64,000 bases of DNA from Geobacillus stearothermophilus ATCC 12980 (GCF_030369615.1 NZ_CP128494.1:1088001-1152000), one strand, 5' to 3'; positions 40,125-50,120 are shown, counted from the stretch's first letter. Program-made: numbers and translations. The notes: generated by a model not told the origin, from the letters alone.

Positions 40125-40253
40125 TCGTGTACTGCGCCTGACCCTAAAGCGGCGAGCGGGCAAAGGAAGCCAAGATGCCATCCTTGCCATCTTCCCGGTT
40201 GATCAGATAAGATAAAACAGAGTGAGAATATGGCAGATAGGAGAAGATGATCA

Positions 40254-40484
40254 ATGCTTGCCAAACATAAATTAGCCCGCATCAATGAACTGGCGAAAAA
40301 AGCGAAAACGGCCTGCTTGTCGGCCGAAGAGGCCCTCGAGCAAGCGAAGCTGCGCCGTGAGTACATTCAAGCGTTCCGCAAGGCGATGACCGATATGCTC
40401 CATACAGTGACCGTCATTGACCCGAACGGCAACGACGTGACGCCGAAAAAATTAAAGGAAAGCCAGCGGCGGCGCTTCCATTAA
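40254..40484 (+). CDS. ynzC: UPF0291 family protein YnzC
   Basis: 76 residues, helical and charged: LAKHKLARINELAKKAKTACLSAEEALEQAKLRREYIQAFRKAM, ending NGNDVTPKKLKESQRRRF. This is the DUF896 two-helix family. B. subtilis ynzC closes the yneAB-ynzC SOS operon; here a 129-bp gap separates it from yneB. Function unknown. Confidence 0.88.
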   Translation: MLAKHKLARINELAKKAKTACLSAEEALEQAKLRREYIQAFRKAMTDMLHTVTVIDPNGNDVTPKKLKESQRRRFH

Positions 40485-40584
40485 ACGGTCGAAAGAGGGG
40501 TGGACCGGAAAATAACGTTGTACAAGCCGATCGATTTTCTATATGATAGTAAATGACACCATGTTAATGAAAGGGAGGAAGACG

Positions 40585-42591
40585 ATGGCGCATTCAATCG
40601 AGGAGTTGGCGATTACGACGATTCGAACGCTGTCGATTGACGCGATCGAAAAAGCGAAATCCGGGCACCCGGGCATGCCGATGGGCGCGGCGCCGATGGC
40701 GTACACGCTTTGGACAAAATTTATGAATCATAACCCGGCGAATCCAAACTGGTTCAACCGCGACCGGTTTGTCTTGTCAGCCGGGCACGGGTCGATGCTG
40801 CTTTACAGCTTATTGCATTTAAGCGGCTACGATGTCACGATGGATGACTTGAAGCAGTTCCGCCAATGGGGAAGCAAAACGCCGGGCCATCCGGAATACG
40901 GCCATACGCCGGGCGTGGAAGCGACGACCGGCCCACTCGGCCAAGGGATTGCGATGGCGGTCGGCATGGCCATGGCGGAACGGCATTTGGCTGCTACATA
41001 CAACCGCGACGGGTTTGAGATTATCAATCATTATACGTACGCCATTTGCGGCGACGGCGATTTGATGGAAGGAGTGGCGAGCGAAGCGGCGTCACTCGCC
41101 GGCCACTTGAAGCTCGGCCGTCTGATCGTCCTGTATGACTCGAACGACATTTCGCTGGACGGGGAGCTCAACCTGTCGTTCTCGGAAAACGTCGCCCAAC
41201 GTTTCCAAGCGTACGGCTGGCAATATTTGCGCGTTGAGGACGGCAACAATATTGAAGAAATCTCCAAAGCGCTCGAGGAGGCGCGGGCGGACCTTGACCG
41301 GCCGACGCTCATTGAAGTAAAAACGACGATTGGCTACGGCTCGCCAAATAAAGCGGGCACGTCCGGCGTCCACGGCGCTCCGCTCGGCGCCCAAGAGGCG
41401 AAGCTGACGAAGGAAGCGTACCGCTGGACGTTTGCTGAAGATTTTTATGTACCGGAAGAAGTATATGCCCATTTCCGAGAAACGGTGCAAGAGGCCGGTG
41501 CGAAAAAAGAAGCGGAATGGAACGAACAGTTCGCCGCGTACGAACGGGCGCATCCGGAGCTGGCCGCCGAGCTGAAGCGGGCGATTGAAGGGAAGCTTCC
41601 GGATGGCTGGGAGGCGGCGCTGCCGGTGTATGAAGCGGGCAAAAGCCTGGCGACCCGCTCATCGTCCGGGGAAGTGATCAACGCCATCGCCAAAGCGGTG
41701 CCGCAATTGTTTGGCGGTTCGGCGGACTTGGCAAGCTCGAATAAAACGCTCATCAAAGGCGGCGGCAACTTCTTGCCGGACAGCTACGAAGGGCGCAACA
41801 TTTGGTTTGGCGTGCGCGAGTTTGCCATGGGGGCGGCGCTGAACGGCATGGCGCTTCACGGCGGGTTGAAAGTGTTCGGCGGCACGTTCTTCGTGTTCTC
41901 TGACTATTTGCGCCCGGCGATCCGCTTGGCGGCGCTGATGGGCTTGCCGGTCATCTACGTCTTGACGCACGACAGCATCGCCGTCGGCGAAGACGGCCCG
42001 ACGCACGAGCCGATCGAACATCTCGCTTCGCTTCGGGCGATGCCGAACTTGTCGGTCATCCGTCCGGCTGACGCAAACGAAACGGCGGCAGCATGGCGGC
42101 TGGCGCTCGAATCGACGGACAAGCCGACTGCGCTCGTCTTGACGCGTCAAGATGTGCCGACGTTGGCGGCAACAGCTGAGTTGGCGTATGAAGGCGTGAA
42201 AAAAGGTGCGTACGTCGTTTCACCGGCGAAAAACGGCGCTCCGGAGGCGCTGTTGTTGGCGACTGGCTCGGAAGTCGGTCTGGCCGTCAAAGCGCAAGAA
42301 GCGCTTGCCGCTGAGGGCATCCATGTCTCCGTCATCAGCATGCCATCGTGGGACCGCTTCGAAGCGCAGCCAAAATCGTACCGCGATGAAGTGCTTCCGC
42401 CGGCCGTGACGAAGCGGCTCGCCATTGAAATGGGCGCGTCGCTCGGTTGGGAGCGCTACGTCGGCGCCGAGGGCGACATTTTGGCCATCGACCGATTCGG
42501 TGCTTCCGCTCCAGGAGAGAAAATCATGGCCGAGTATGGCTTTACGGTTGACAACGTCGTCCGCCGCACAAAAGCGCTGCTCGGCAAGTAA
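40585..42591 (+). CDS. tkt: Transketolase
   Basis: 668 residues. Thiamine diphosphate site [32 protein letters not shown]; substrate and catalytic histidines in [30 protein letters not shown], and [22 protein letters not shown]. It transfers two-carbon units in the non-oxidative pentose phosphate pathway. ATG 40585 has AGGGAGGAAGACG upstream, so the upstream in-frame ATGs are not used. It has its own terminator. Confidence 0.96.
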   Translation: MAHSIEELAITTIRTLSIDAIEKAKSGHPGMPMGAAPMAYTLWTKFMNHNPANPNWFNRDRFVLSAGHGSMLLYSLLHLSGYDVTMDDLKQFRQWGSKTPGHPEYGHTPGVEATTGPLGQGIAMAVGMAMAERHLAATYNRDGFEIINHYTYAICGDGDLMEGVASEAASLAGHLKLGRLIVLYDSNDISLDGELNLSFSENVAQRFQAYGWQYLRVEDGNNIEEISKALEEARADLDRPTLIEVKTTIGYGSPNKAGTSGVHGAPLGAQEAKLTKEAYRWTFAEDFYVPEEVYAHFRETVQEAGAKKEAEWNEQFAAYERAHPELAAELKRAIEGKLPDGWEAALPVYEAGKSLATRSSSGEVINAIAKAVPQLFGGSADLASSNKTLIKGGGNFLPDSYEGRNIWFGVREFAMGAALNGMALHGGLKVFGGTFFVFSDYLRPAIRLAALMGLPVIYVLTHDSIAVGEDGPTHEPIEHLASLRAMPNLSVIRPADANETAAAWRLALESTDKPTALVLTRQDVPTLAATAELAYEGVKKGAYVVSPAKNGAPEALLLATGSEVGLAVKAQEALAAEGIHVSVISMPSWDRFEAQPKSYRDEVLPPAVTKRLAIEMGASLGWERYVGAEGDILAIDRFGASAPGEKIMAEYGFTVDNVVRRTKALLGK

Positions 42592-42597
42592 CCGGAA

Positions 42598-42635
42598 AAG
42601 CTGCCCTTGCGTTGTTGCAGGGGCAGCTTATTTTT
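42598..42635 (+). terminator. Terminator after tkt
   Basis: Stem AAGCTGCCC / GGGCAGCTT with T-rich tail. Confidence 0.88.
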
Positions 42636-42836
42636 GTGAAAGATGGCTGCGCTTTGGTCAAGTATTTTCGGGGTTGAATCGAGGACAAAGGCTTGTTTGT
42701 TGGCGTGTTTGCGGCCGCATGGCCATCGCAAACAAAAATCGACAATGTTAGTGAAAAAACTCGCCGTTAATAGACATATTTTTCCTCTCTCATTTTCTAT
42801 AATAGAAAATAGATGAACAGAAATGGGGGATGGGGC

Positions 42837-43274
42837 ATGGTCCGCTATTGGATTTATTTGTTGAATGACGATGTGGCGTCGCATTACCGCCATCGGGCAG
42901 AAAAAATTGTCGAACTGCTTCGTGAGCATCAATACGCGAAAGCGCCGCTGAAGGCGATTTGCCGCAAGCAAGTCGAATTTATCACCGAACGGCTGTCATT
43001 TTCGCGCCTGGAACTTGGCTTAAAGCAATATTTTGCCGGCCGCGTCGACAAAAATTTGGAGCGTAATATGTTTGTTTTGCAAAACGACGCCGGCAAGGAA
43101 GCGTTGCTTGTCGTGCAAAAGCGCCGCTTGCTTCTTGTCGCTGACAGCGCGCCGCTTGCCGCGGACATCGGGCGGGCGCTCGCTCGGCTTTCGCCGACGT
43201 TTTTGGCGGTCGACGCCGATTTTGTCGATTACTACTGGCTGTCTGCGCCTCGGCAAGGAAGAAAATTTGCGTAA
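42837..43274 (+). CDS. sirA: Sporulation inhibitor of replication SirA
   Basis: 145 residues resembling B. subtilis SirA (YneE): YWIYLLNDDVASHYRHRAEKIVELL at the N-terminus and ADFVDYYWLSAP near the C-terminus. SirA binds DnaA domain I and blocks new replication rounds on entry to sporulation. The ATG at 42837 follows GGGGGA by six bases. A weak Spo0A-box-like ATCGACA lies at 42738. The place between tkt and yneF supports the call. Confidence 0.85.
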   Translation: MVRYWIYLLNDDVASHYRHRAEKIVELLREHQYAKAPLKAICRKQVEFITERLSFSRLELGLKQYFAGRVDKNLERNMFVLQNDAGKEALLVVQKRRLLLVADSAPLAADIGRALARLSPTFLAVDADFVDYYWLSAPRQGRKFA

Positions 43275-43363
43275 TGAAAAGATTTTTGTCGCGAAATATT
43301 GTCTAATGACGCATCGTTTAGTACACTGTTAGGGAGACAACAAGAAGGAGGAAAATCGCTGTT

Positions 43364-43576
43364 ATGTGGGGTACGATTCTCGTTGGCGTGCTGGCGCTCA
43401 TCGCCGGGGTGGCGATCGGATTTTTCGTCGCCCGCAAAACGATGATCAATTATTTGAAGAAAAACCCGCCGATCAATGAACAAATGATTCGCATGATGAT
43501 GATGCAAATGGGCATGACTCCGTCGCAGAAGAAAATCAACCAGATGATGAAAATGATGAACAATCAACTGAAATAA
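43364..43576 (+). CDS. yneF: UPF0154 membrane protein YneF
   Basis: 70 residues: one N-terminal transmembrane helix ([22 protein letters not shown]) and a short Met-rich cytoplasmic tail ([33 protein letters not shown]). A conserved Firmicute family of unknown function. AGAAGGAGG precedes the ATG; terminator at 43585. Confidence 0.92.
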   Translation: MWGTILVGVLALIAGVAIGFFVARKTMINYLKKNPPINEQMIRMMMMQMGMTPSQKKINQMMKMMNNQLK

Positions 43577-43584
43577 GCGAAACG

Positions 43585-43612
43585 GACACTCGATCGAGAG
43601 TGTCTTTTTATT
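43585..43612 (+). terminator. Terminator after yneF
   Basis: Stem GACACTC / GAGTGTC, then TTTTTATTTT. Confidence 0.85.
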
Positions 43613-43700
43613 TTGCCAAAATGTTCTTTCAAAATTTTTCTAGTTTTGTTACAATAATATGGCGATTGTTCGTCAGCCAAATGAAAGGAGGGCGGGCCTT

Positions 43701-45440
43701 ATGCGCGTGTTTCGCGATTTGTTTTGGTTTTTCCGCCAAGAAAAGAAGGCGTATATCACCGGTATTTTCGTGCTTGTCATCGTGGCGTTTTTGGAGACAG
43801 TCCCGCCGAAAGTGATCGGCTTGTTGGTCGATCATATGAAAAACGGCACGATGACAAAAGAAGTGCTCATCCGCTGGATCGCCGTCCTCGCCGCCGTTGC
43901 GGCGGCGCTTTACGGGCTCCGCTACGCTTGGCGCATTTTCATTTTCGGTTCGGCGGTCAAGCTTGCCCGCCAGCTGCGCAACGAGCTGTATCAGCATTTT
44001 ACGAACATGTCGCCGTCGTTTTACCAGCGGAAGCGGATCGGCGATTTAATGGCCCATGCAACCAACGATTTGCAAGCGATTCAGCAGACGGCCGGAAGCG
44101 GCATTTTGACGCTTGTTGACTCGGTGACGCTTGGCGGGGTTGTGTTGGCAACGATGGCGTTTTCGATCAGCTGGAAGCTGACGCTCATCAGCCTATTGCC
44201 GATGCCCGTGATGGCGGCGGCGACGAGCCGCTATGGGACGATGCTCCATCGTCGTTTTTTAACGGCGCAAGCGGCGTTTTCGTCGCTGAACGACAAGGTG
44301 CAGGAAAGCGTCAACGGCATCCACGTCATCAAGGCGTTCGGCTATGAGGAACACGATGTCGAGGCGTTTCGCCGTCAATCGGAAGACGTCGTGGCGAAAA
44401 ACGTTGCCGTCGCCAAAATTGACGCCTTGTTTGATCCGACGATCGGGCTGCTTGTTGGGCTGTCATTTTTTCTCGCTGTGGTGTTTGGCAGCCAAATGGT
44501 TTTGGCGGGCGAATTGACGATCGGCGAGCTTGTGTCGTTTACGACCTACCTTGGCCTGCTTATTTGGCCGATGTTGGCGTTCGGCTGGATGTTTAACATT
44601 GTTGAGCGAGGGCGTGCTTCGTACGACCGGGTGCGGGCGCTGTTGGCTGAACAAGATGAAATCAACGAACGTCCGGATGCCCTTCACATCTCTCCGCAAG
44701 GCGACATTGAGTATGATGTTCGTCAATTTGCCTATCCGGGGGAGGCGAAGCCGGCGCTTCGGGGCATTCGTTTTCAGCTCAAGCGTGGGGCGACGCTTGG
44801 CGTCGTCGGCAAAACGGGGGCGGGAAAAACGACGTTGCTTCGCCTGCTGCTGCGCGAGTTTGACGGCTATGACGGCGAGATTCGCTTCGGCGGCCGCGAC
44901 ATCCGCGATTATACGCTTTTCGCGCTCCGTTCGGCGATCGGCTACGTGCCGCAAGACCATTTCTTGTTTTCTGCCTCCATCCGCGACAACATCGCCTTTG
45001 CCAAGCCGGAAGCCGGAGAGGACGAGGTCGTACGGGCGGCGCGGCTGGCCGACATTCATGATGACATTTTGCAGTTTCCCGACGGGTATGAGACGGTCAT
45101 CGGAGAGCGCGGCATTTCCCTATCCGGTGGGCAAAAACAGCGGCTGTCCATCGCCCGGGCGCTTCTCATTGACCCGGAAGTGCTCATTTTTGATGACGCG
45201 TTGTCGGCCGTGGATGCGAAGACCGAGGCGCGGATTTTAGCGGCGCTCAAACAGGAGCGGCGCGGAAAAACGACGATCATCGCCGCTCATCGTTTAAGCG
45301 CGGTTGAGCATGCCGATTGGATTCTCGTCTTTGACGGGGGGCGAATTGTGCAGGCCGGAACGCACGAGCAGCTGATGGCAGAAGACGGCTGGTATCGTGA
45401 CATGCATCGACGCCAGCAGCTTGAGGCGCTTGCGGAGTAA
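43701..45440 (+). CDS. Heterodimeric ABC exporter subunit, YheI/BmrC-like
   Basis: 579 residues: six-helix transmembrane domain (KRIGDLMAHATNDLQAIQQTAGSGILTLVDS) and nucleotide-binding domain with Walker A GKTGAGKTTLLRLL, signature LSGGQKQRLSIARALL and Walker B VLIFDDALSAVD. An Asp replaces the catalytic Glu after Walker B, the hallmark of the degenerate site in heterodimeric exporters such as BmrCD. It pairs with the next gene. ATG 43701 has AAAGGAGGG upstream. Likely a multidrug exporter; the substrate is unproven. Confidence 0.87.
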   Translation: MRVFRDLFWFFRQEKKAYITGIFVLVIVAFLETVPPKVIGLLVDHMKNGTMTKEVLIRWIAVLAAVAAALYGLRYAWRIFIFGSAVKLARQLRNELYQHFTNMSPSFYQRKRIGDLMAHATNDLQAIQQTAGSGILTLVDSVTLGGVVLATMAFSISWKLTLISLLPMPVMAAATSRYGTMLHRRFLTAQAAFSSLNDKVQESVNGIHVIKAFGYEEHDVEAFRRQSEDVVAKNVAVAKIDALFDPTIGLLVGLSFFLAVVFGSQMVLAGELTIGELVSFTTYLGLLIWPMLAFGWMFNIVERGRASYDRVRALLAEQDEINERPDALHISPQGDIEYDVRQFAYPGEAKPALRGIRFQLKRGATLGVVGKTGAGKTTLLRLLLREFDGYDGEIRFGGRDIRDYTLFALRSAIGYVPQDHFLFSASIRDNIAFAKPEAGEDEVVRAARLADIHDDILQFPDGYETVIGERGISLSGGQKQRLSIARALLIDPEVLIFDDALSAVDAKTEARILAALKQERRGKTTIIAAHRLSAVEHADWILVFDGGRIVQAGTHEQLMAEDGWYRDMHRRQQLEALAE

Positions 45441-45529
45441 CAACAGGTCTGAACGTTCGAGCTCTCGCCAAAAACGAGCGGAGCGAAAAGCCTGAAAATA
45501 CAAGTTGTTTGTAAGATAGGGGGAAGTGG

Positions 45530-47350
45530 ATGAACGACCGATGGTTGACAACAAAAGAGCAGCGGCGCGTCTTATGGCGGCTGCTCGCTTATATGGGAAG
45601 ATACAAAAAAGAAACGGCGCTTGCGTTTGCGCTTCTTCTGTTGGCAACGGCCGGGGAGCTTTCCGGCCCGTATTTGGTGAAAGTGTTCATTGATGACTAT
45701 TTGGTGCCGGGCCGCCTCGCTTTTGGACCGGTGGCGGCGCTGGCCGCCGCCTATCTCGGCGTGCTCGTCTTGAAAACGATCATTTCCTACTTCCAGCTTG
45801 TCGAGTTTCAGCGGCTCGCTTTGTACGTCATTCAAGCGCTGCGGATGGATGTGTTTGCGAAAGTGCACCGGCTCGGGATGAGCTATTTTGACCGGACGCC
45901 GGGCGGAAGCATCGTTTCGCGGGTGACGAACGATACAGAAGCGATCAAGGACATGTTCATCAGCGTCCTAGCGGCCTTTGTGCAAAACGGCTTGTTTGTC
46001 ATCGGCGTGTTTGTCGCTATGTTTTCGCTTGATGCTAAGCTTGCGTTGTTTTGCCTGTTCATCCTCCCGGCGATCGCGTTCATCATGCACACATACCGCC
46101 GCTACAGCTCAGTGTTTTATCAAGAGATGCGCGAACGGCTGAGCGAACTGAACGCCAAATTGAACGAATCGCTGCAAGGAATGGCCGTCATTCAAGCGTT
46201 CCGCCAGCAGCGCCGTTTATATCAAGAGTTTGCCGCCGTCAATGAAGCGCATTACAAGGCGGGGATGAAAAACATCCACCTTGATGGACTGCTGCTTCGA
46301 CCGGCGATCGATGTGGTGTATATGTTGTCGATCATGGTCGTGCTCAGCTTTTTTGGCATCACGGCGCTTGATGGCCCAGTTGAGATCGGCGTGCTGTATG
46401 CGTTTGTCAACTATTTGGAGCGCTTTTTCGAACCGGTGACGCAAATGATGGCGCGCCTGTCTCTTTACCAGCAGGCGATCGTTTCCGCCTCTCGCGTGTT
46501 TGCCCTTCTTGATCATCAAGAAGAGGCGCCGGCCAATCCAAATCGGTCGCCGCATGTGATCGAGCGCGGGGAAATCGAATTTCGGGATGTCAGCTTTTCC
46601 TACGACGGCAAACGAGATGTGCTGAAACGGCTGTCGTTTGTCATCCGTCCAGGTCAGACGGTCGCGTTTGTCGGCCATACCGGCAGCGGCAAAAGTTCGA
46701 TCATCAACTTGCTCATGCGCTTTTATGAGTTTGACCGCGGCGATATTTTGCTTGACGGCCGGTCGATCCGCGATTACTCGCGCGCCGAGCTGCGCCGCCG
46801 CCTCGGCCTTGTCTTGCAAGATCCGTTTTTGTTTTACGGGACGGTCAAAGAGAACATTCGCATGTATAATCAGGAACTGGACGACGAAGCCATTCAGGAG
46901 GCCGCTCGGCTCGTGCAGGCCGATGCGTTTATTGAGCAATTGCCCGATCGTTACGACCATGTGCTCGCCGAGCGCGGGGCGACGTTATCAAGCGGTCAGC
47001 GCCAGCTTCTTTCCTTTGCTCGCACGATCGCTGCTGATCCGAAAATTTTGGTGCTCGATGAGGCGACCGCCCATATTGACACCGAAACAGAGGAAGCGAT
47101 TCAAGATGCGCTCATGCGCATGCGGAAAGGGCGGACGACGATCGCCATCGCCCACCGTCTATCAACGATTCAAGACGCTGATCAAATTTTCGTCCTCCAC
47201 TGCGGCGAAATCATCGAGCGCGGTACGCATCAGCAACTGCTGGCGCAAAAAGGGCTTTACTACCAAATGTACTTGCTGCAAAACGGCCTCGTCGATGTCC
47301 AAGCGCAACATCCAAAGAACGGACTGTTCGCCCGCCATGAGATGAGATGA
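45530..47350 (+). CDS. Heterodimeric ABC exporter subunit, YheH/BmrD-like
   Basis: 606 residues with transmembrane domain (SYFDRTPGGSIVSRVTNDTEAIKDMF) and nucleotide-binding domain: Walker A GHTGSGKSSIINLL, Walker B ILVLDEATAHID with the catalytic Glu, and a non-canonical signature LSSGQRQLLSFART. Together with the Asp-for-Glu change in its partner this makes one degenerate and one active ATP site. It is shorter than BmrD (about 670 aa), lacking that protein's extra insertion. ATG 45530 follows AGGGGGAAG. Confidence 0.87.
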   Translation: MNDRWLTTKEQRRVLWRLLAYMGRYKKETALAFALLLLATAGELSGPYLVKVFIDDYLVPGRLAFGPVAALAAAYLGVLVLKTIISYFQLVEFQRLALYVIQALRMDVFAKVHRLGMSYFDRTPGGSIVSRVTNDTEAIKDMFISVLAAFVQNGLFVIGVFVAMFSLDAKLALFCLFILPAIAFIMHTYRRYSSVFYQEMRERLSELNAKLNESLQGMAVIQAFRQQRRLYQEFAAVNEAHYKAGMKNIHLDGLLLRPAIDVVYMLSIMVVLSFFGITALDGPVEIGVLYAFVNYLERFFEPVTQMMARLSLYQQAIVSASRVFALLDHQEEAPANPNRSPHVIERGEIEFRDVSFSYDGKRDVLKRLSFVIRPGQTVAFVGHTGSGKSSIINLLMRFYEFDRGDILLDGRSIRDYSRAELRRRLGLVLQDPFLFYGTVKENIRMYNQELDDEAIQEAARLVQADAFIEQLPDRYDHVLAERGATLSSGQRQLLSFARTIAADPKILVLDEATAHIDTETEEAIQDALMRMRKGRTTIAIAHRLSTIQDADQIFVLHCGEIIERGTHQQLLAQKGLYYQMYLLQNGLVDVQAQHPKNGLFARHEMR

Positions 47351-47385
47351 CCGCTTGCGCAGGCGGCGGGGGCGTGCCGGAAAGA

Positions 47386-47425
47386 AAAAGCGCCGTTTCC
47401 CGTTTAGCGGGAGGCGCTTTGTTTT
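47386..47425. terminator. Terminator after the ABC operon, overlapping ynzD
   Basis: Stem AAAGCGCC...TTCCC / GGGA-GGCGCTTT with a T-rich tail on the plus strand. The minus-strand gene ynzD ends inside it. Confidence 0.8.
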
Positions 47426-47583
47426 CGTTGTCGTACTTGTTCGCGCTGATAGGCGTTGAGCAGCGTGTCGAGTTCTTTGCTTACTTTCATTGCGGCTTCA
47501 GAGTTTAAACCCGTTTTGGCTACAGTGTCGACAAGTTCCATCCGCTTTTGTTCGATTAAGGTCAACAGATTGCATTTTGGCAC
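47404..47583 (-). CDS. ynzD: Spo0E-like aspartyl-phosphate phosphatase YnzD
   Basis: 59 residues from a GTG at 47583 with AAAAGGA upstream on the minus strand. The sequence CNLLTLIEQKRMELVDTVAKTGLNSEAAMKVSKELDTLLNAYQ fits the Spo0E-like family: two helices with the SxELD motif (here SKELD) that holds the acid residues which dephosphorylate Spo0A. B. subtilis has the family member ynzD between yneF and ccdA. Its 3' end forms part of the terminator of the ABC operon. Confidence 0.85.
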   Translation of the reverse strand: MPKCNLLTLIEQKRMELVDTVAKTGLNSEAAMKVSKELDTLLNAYQREQVRQRKQSASR

Positions 47584-47755
47584 GAATAAACCGTCCTTTT
47601 CATGAAGTATCGTGTACTGTATTTTATATTATTTTACCAATGAATGCAAAAATGGAAAATAGAAAAATTGACCAAGAAACAGCGGGAAAAACGTTACGGG
47701 GAGGAGGATTTTTGCTAAAATAAAAGTAAAAAACAGAGCAGGGGCTGATCCAACA

Positions 47756-48463
47756 GTGAATGATCTCAATCTCTTTTTAGCGTTCGGCGCCGGGTTTTTG
47801 TCGTTTATTTCCCCGTGCTGCCTGCCGCTTTATCCGGCGTTTTTGTCTTATATTACCGGCGTGTCGGTCAGCGAGCTGAAAGAAGAAAACGCCATGCTCA
47901 ATCGCCGCAGTTTATGGCATACGCTTTGCTTCTTGCTAGGATTCTCGCTCATTTTTATCTCCCTCGGCTTCGGGACATCGTTTCTCGGCCGGCTGTTTGC
48001 CGATTATCAAGATGTGATCCGGCAAATCGGCGCGGTCGTGATCGTCGCCCTCGGCCTTGTTGTCGCCGGGCTGTGGAAGCCGGCGTTTTTGCTGAAAGAC
48101 CGGCGCATTTCGTTTCGTGAGCGGCCGTCCGGCTATTTCGGCTCGGCGCTGATCGGCATGGCGTTCGCCGCCGGCTGGACGCCGTGCATGGGGCCGATTT
48201 TGGTGGCGGTCATCGCTTTGGCTGCCGCGAACCCGGGCTCGGGGATGATGTATATGCTCGCGTATACGCTCGGCTTTGCCGTTCCGTTTTTCATTCTCTC
48301 GTTTTTTATCGGCAAACTGCAATGGATCCGCCGCCATAGCGCCCCTATCATGAAAGTGGGCGGGTATGTCATGGTGGCGATGGGCGTCGTTTTGTACTTT
48401 GACTGGATGACGAAGCTGATCGCTTATACGACGAGCTTGTTTGGCGGGTTTACTGGTTTTTAG
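47756..48463 (+). CDS. ccdA: Cytochrome c biogenesis protein CcdA
   Basis: 235 residues, about six transmembrane helices; DsbD-like thiol transfer cysteines in [16 protein letters not shown] (helix 1) and [13 protein letters not shown] (helix 4). It passes reducing power across the membrane to reduce apocytochrome c and, in Bacillus, StoA for spore cortex synthesis. GTG start at 47756 with a weak GCAGGGG upstream. ccdC lies about 1.9 kb downstream, separated by insertions. Confidence 0.92.
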   Translation: MNDLNLFLAFGAGFLSFISPCCLPLYPAFLSYITGVSVSELKEENAMLNRRSLWHTLCFLLGFSLIFISLGFGTSFLGRLFADYQDVIRQIGAVVIVALGLVVAGLWKPAFLLKDRRISFRERPSGYFGSALIGMAFAAGWTPCMGPILVAVIALAAANPGSGMMYMLAYTLGFAVPFFILSFFIGKLQWIRRHSAPIMKVGGYVMVAMGVVLYFDWMTKLIAYTTSLFGGFTGF

Positions 48464-48508
48464 CGGCTGTTGTTCGAGGAATATCGTTGAAGAGAGGATG
48501 ATGAAAAA

Positions 48509-48524
48509 ATGGCGTCCATTTTAA
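48509..48524 (+). pseudogene. Possible first codons of a lost yneI gene
   Basis: AGAGGATGATGAAAAA precedes ATG-GCG-TCC-ATT-TTA (48509 onward), a start with a ribosome site, cut after TTTAA by an IS605-type left end. In B. subtilis the CheY-like gene yneI lies between ccdA and ccdC. This is an inference from position and five codons only. Confidence 0.35.
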
Positions 48525-48600
48525 CATCTTTCCGAAAGAAGTCTCCCACTTCTAAACGAAGTGAAAGTGGGAGATGAATTTTGGTTAGGTATAGCCTAAA
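48525..48600 (+). mobile_element. IS605-type left-end relic
   Basis: CCGAAAGAAGTCTCCCACTTCTAAACG and GTGAAAGTGGGAGATGAATTT match the left end of the element at 59181 almost base for base, and both follow TTTAAC. The similarity stops near 48600, so the rest of the element is missing. No transposase or TnpB gene is present. Confidence 0.75.
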
Positions 48601-48755
48601 ATTGTCTCTTTTCCGTGAAAATCCCCACCACTTGGTGAGTGCGGTATACGCTCCTGATCCGTGAGGGTATACTGAAAATGGCCAAAAAAGGCAATAGGAA
48701 AGCAGAGGTGCCCGATTTTAGGCATCTCGTATAACCTGTCTGCCTTTTGGCTAGA

Positions 48756-49892
48756 CTAAATAAGTTGTGGTTGGCGGAACGGCTCTTTGCGGGAGATCAT
48801 GCAAAAGATGATCACCAACATCCGCCGAGCAATGGCGATGAGGGCTTTTTTCTTCCCGCACCGGGCCGCCAACGACCAAAACTTTCGGGACAAGGGATGC
48901 GTCTTGGATCGAGCTGCTGACCATGCCGCCTCGCATAACGCTGATCGGAGATGGGGATTGCCTTTTGTCGTGCGCGTGCTCTTTCGCTTTCCGGCGCTTT
49001 CATGGTTGCCGGGGGACAATCCAGTCCATGAAGCCGCCCGTTCCGGCGTTTCAAAGACGCTCATGTCGGTTCCCATCTCGGCGATGATGACGGCGGCGGT
49101 TTGTTTTTTCACTCCGGGCATGGTCATCAGCAGGTTCACTTCCTCGCGATACGGCTCGAGCAGGCGGTCGATGTGTTGGTCGACTTCTTCGATGAGCCGC
49201 TCCAATTCCTCAACGTGTTTCCACAAGAGGCGAAGGAGACGGAGCTCGTGTTCGGTCAAGGTGCCGAGCAGCGAATCGTACACCGCTTGCTTTTTCTTTT
49301 TGAGCCTTCCGCGCAGGCATTCATCCAACTCGTCCTTGTCCACGTATCCCTTCTCCAGCAGCCGGGCGAGGATGTCTTTTCCGGAAACGCCGAAGAGATC
49401 GGAGAGGACCGAGCCGAGTTTGACATTGGAAGACTCGAGCACTTTTTGAATCCGGTTTTTCTCCGAAGTCAGCTGTCCGACCCACTTTTTGCGGAGGCGG
49501 GTAAAATCCCGCAATTCGCGAATATCCGCTGGGGGGACGAAACTTTTTTCAACGAGTCCATGGCGGAGCAGCTTGGCGATCCACTCGGCGTCCGAGACAT
49601 CGGTTTTTCTTCCCGGGACATTTTTGATCCGCTGCGGATTGGCCAGTGTCAAGTCGACATAGCCCTCGAGGAAGGCGAAGACCGGTTTCCAATACACGCC
49701 GGTGGATTCCATGGCGACATGGGTGACGCCATGTTCTTCGAGCCACTCAAGCAGGTCGCCAAGTCCCTTCGAGAACGTGGAGAAGGTTTGAATGTCCTTT
49801 TGAATGTGTCCATCTTCTTCCCATAGCGCGCAGGCGACGATGGTTTCGGCATGAACATCCAATCCTGCGCAGCGAGGATAGATGACATCCAT
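48756..49892 (-). CDS. IS110-family transposase (DEDD recombinase)
   Basis: 378 residues. N-terminal RuvC-like DEDD domain: Asp in CAGLDVHAETIV, Glu in VAMESTGVYWKPV, and two Asp in GRKTDVSDAEW. Then a coiled-coil spacer (about residues 140-260) and a C-terminal Tnp_20 domain with MPGVKKQTAAVIIAEMG and the catalytic Ser region WTGLSPGNHESAGKRKSTRTTKGNPHLRSALCEAAW. These enzymes recombine DNA guided by a bridge RNA. ATG at 49892 follows AAAAGGAGG on the minus strand; the frame is open to 49928 but without a ribosome site. The copy looks intact. Confidence 0.92.
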   Translation of the reverse strand: MDVIYPRCAGLDVHAETIVACALWEEDGHIQKDIQTFSTFSKGLGDLLEWLEEHGVTHVAMESTGVYWKPVFAFLEGYVDLTLANPQRIKNVPGRKTDVSDAEWIAKLLRHGLVEKSFVPPADIRELRDFTRLRKKWVGQLTSEKNRIQKVLESSNVKLGSVLSDLFGVSGKDILARLLEKGYVDKDELDECLRGRLKKKKQAVYDSLLGTLTEHELRLLRLLWKHVEELERLIEEVDQHIDRLLEPYREEVNLLMTMPGVKKQTAAVIIAEMGTDMSVFETPERAASWTGLSPGNHESAGKRKSTRTTKGNPHLRSALCEAAWSAARSKTHPLSRKFWSLAARCGKKKALIAIARRMLVIIFCMISRKEPFRQPQLI

Positions 49893-49922
49893 GATGAAAA
49901 TCCTCCTTTTCGATGATCGAGT

Positions 49923-50092
49923 GCGCAAACAGTGAATCCACGGGAGACATGCGGCAGTTTTCCGTTCGTCGTCACCTTTCCTCTATCACAGGAAAGGGCG
50001 GACAATGGGTGGTGCACCCAGTGGATTCAAACACTTTTCCGTACAGGGTCTAAGCCACCATTAAGCATAACGTCCTGTTAAACTGTTTGCGC
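49923..50092 (-). ncRNA. Candidate IS110 bridge RNA
   Basis: The non-coding segment directly before the transposase folds on itself. An 11-bp closing stem, GCGCAAACAGT (49923-49933) with ACTGTTTGCGC (50082-50092), continues on one side into GAATCCAC (49934-49941), which pairs with GTGGATTC (50021-50028). Inside are hairpins TGGGTG/CACCCA (50006-50020) and CCTTTCCT/AGGAAAGG (49975-49997). About 170 nt and upstream of the gene, as for known IS110-group bridge RNAs. Assignment of target and donor loops is not attempted. Confidence 0.6.
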
Positions 50093-50120
50093 CTATTCTT
50101 CATTATGGGAAGAAAAGGGG

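Noticed and set aside
49101..49826. A 241-residue plus-strand open frame within the IS110 gene
   Set aside because: It is the antisense of the transposase; the transposase frame has all catalytic motifs and a good ribosome site.
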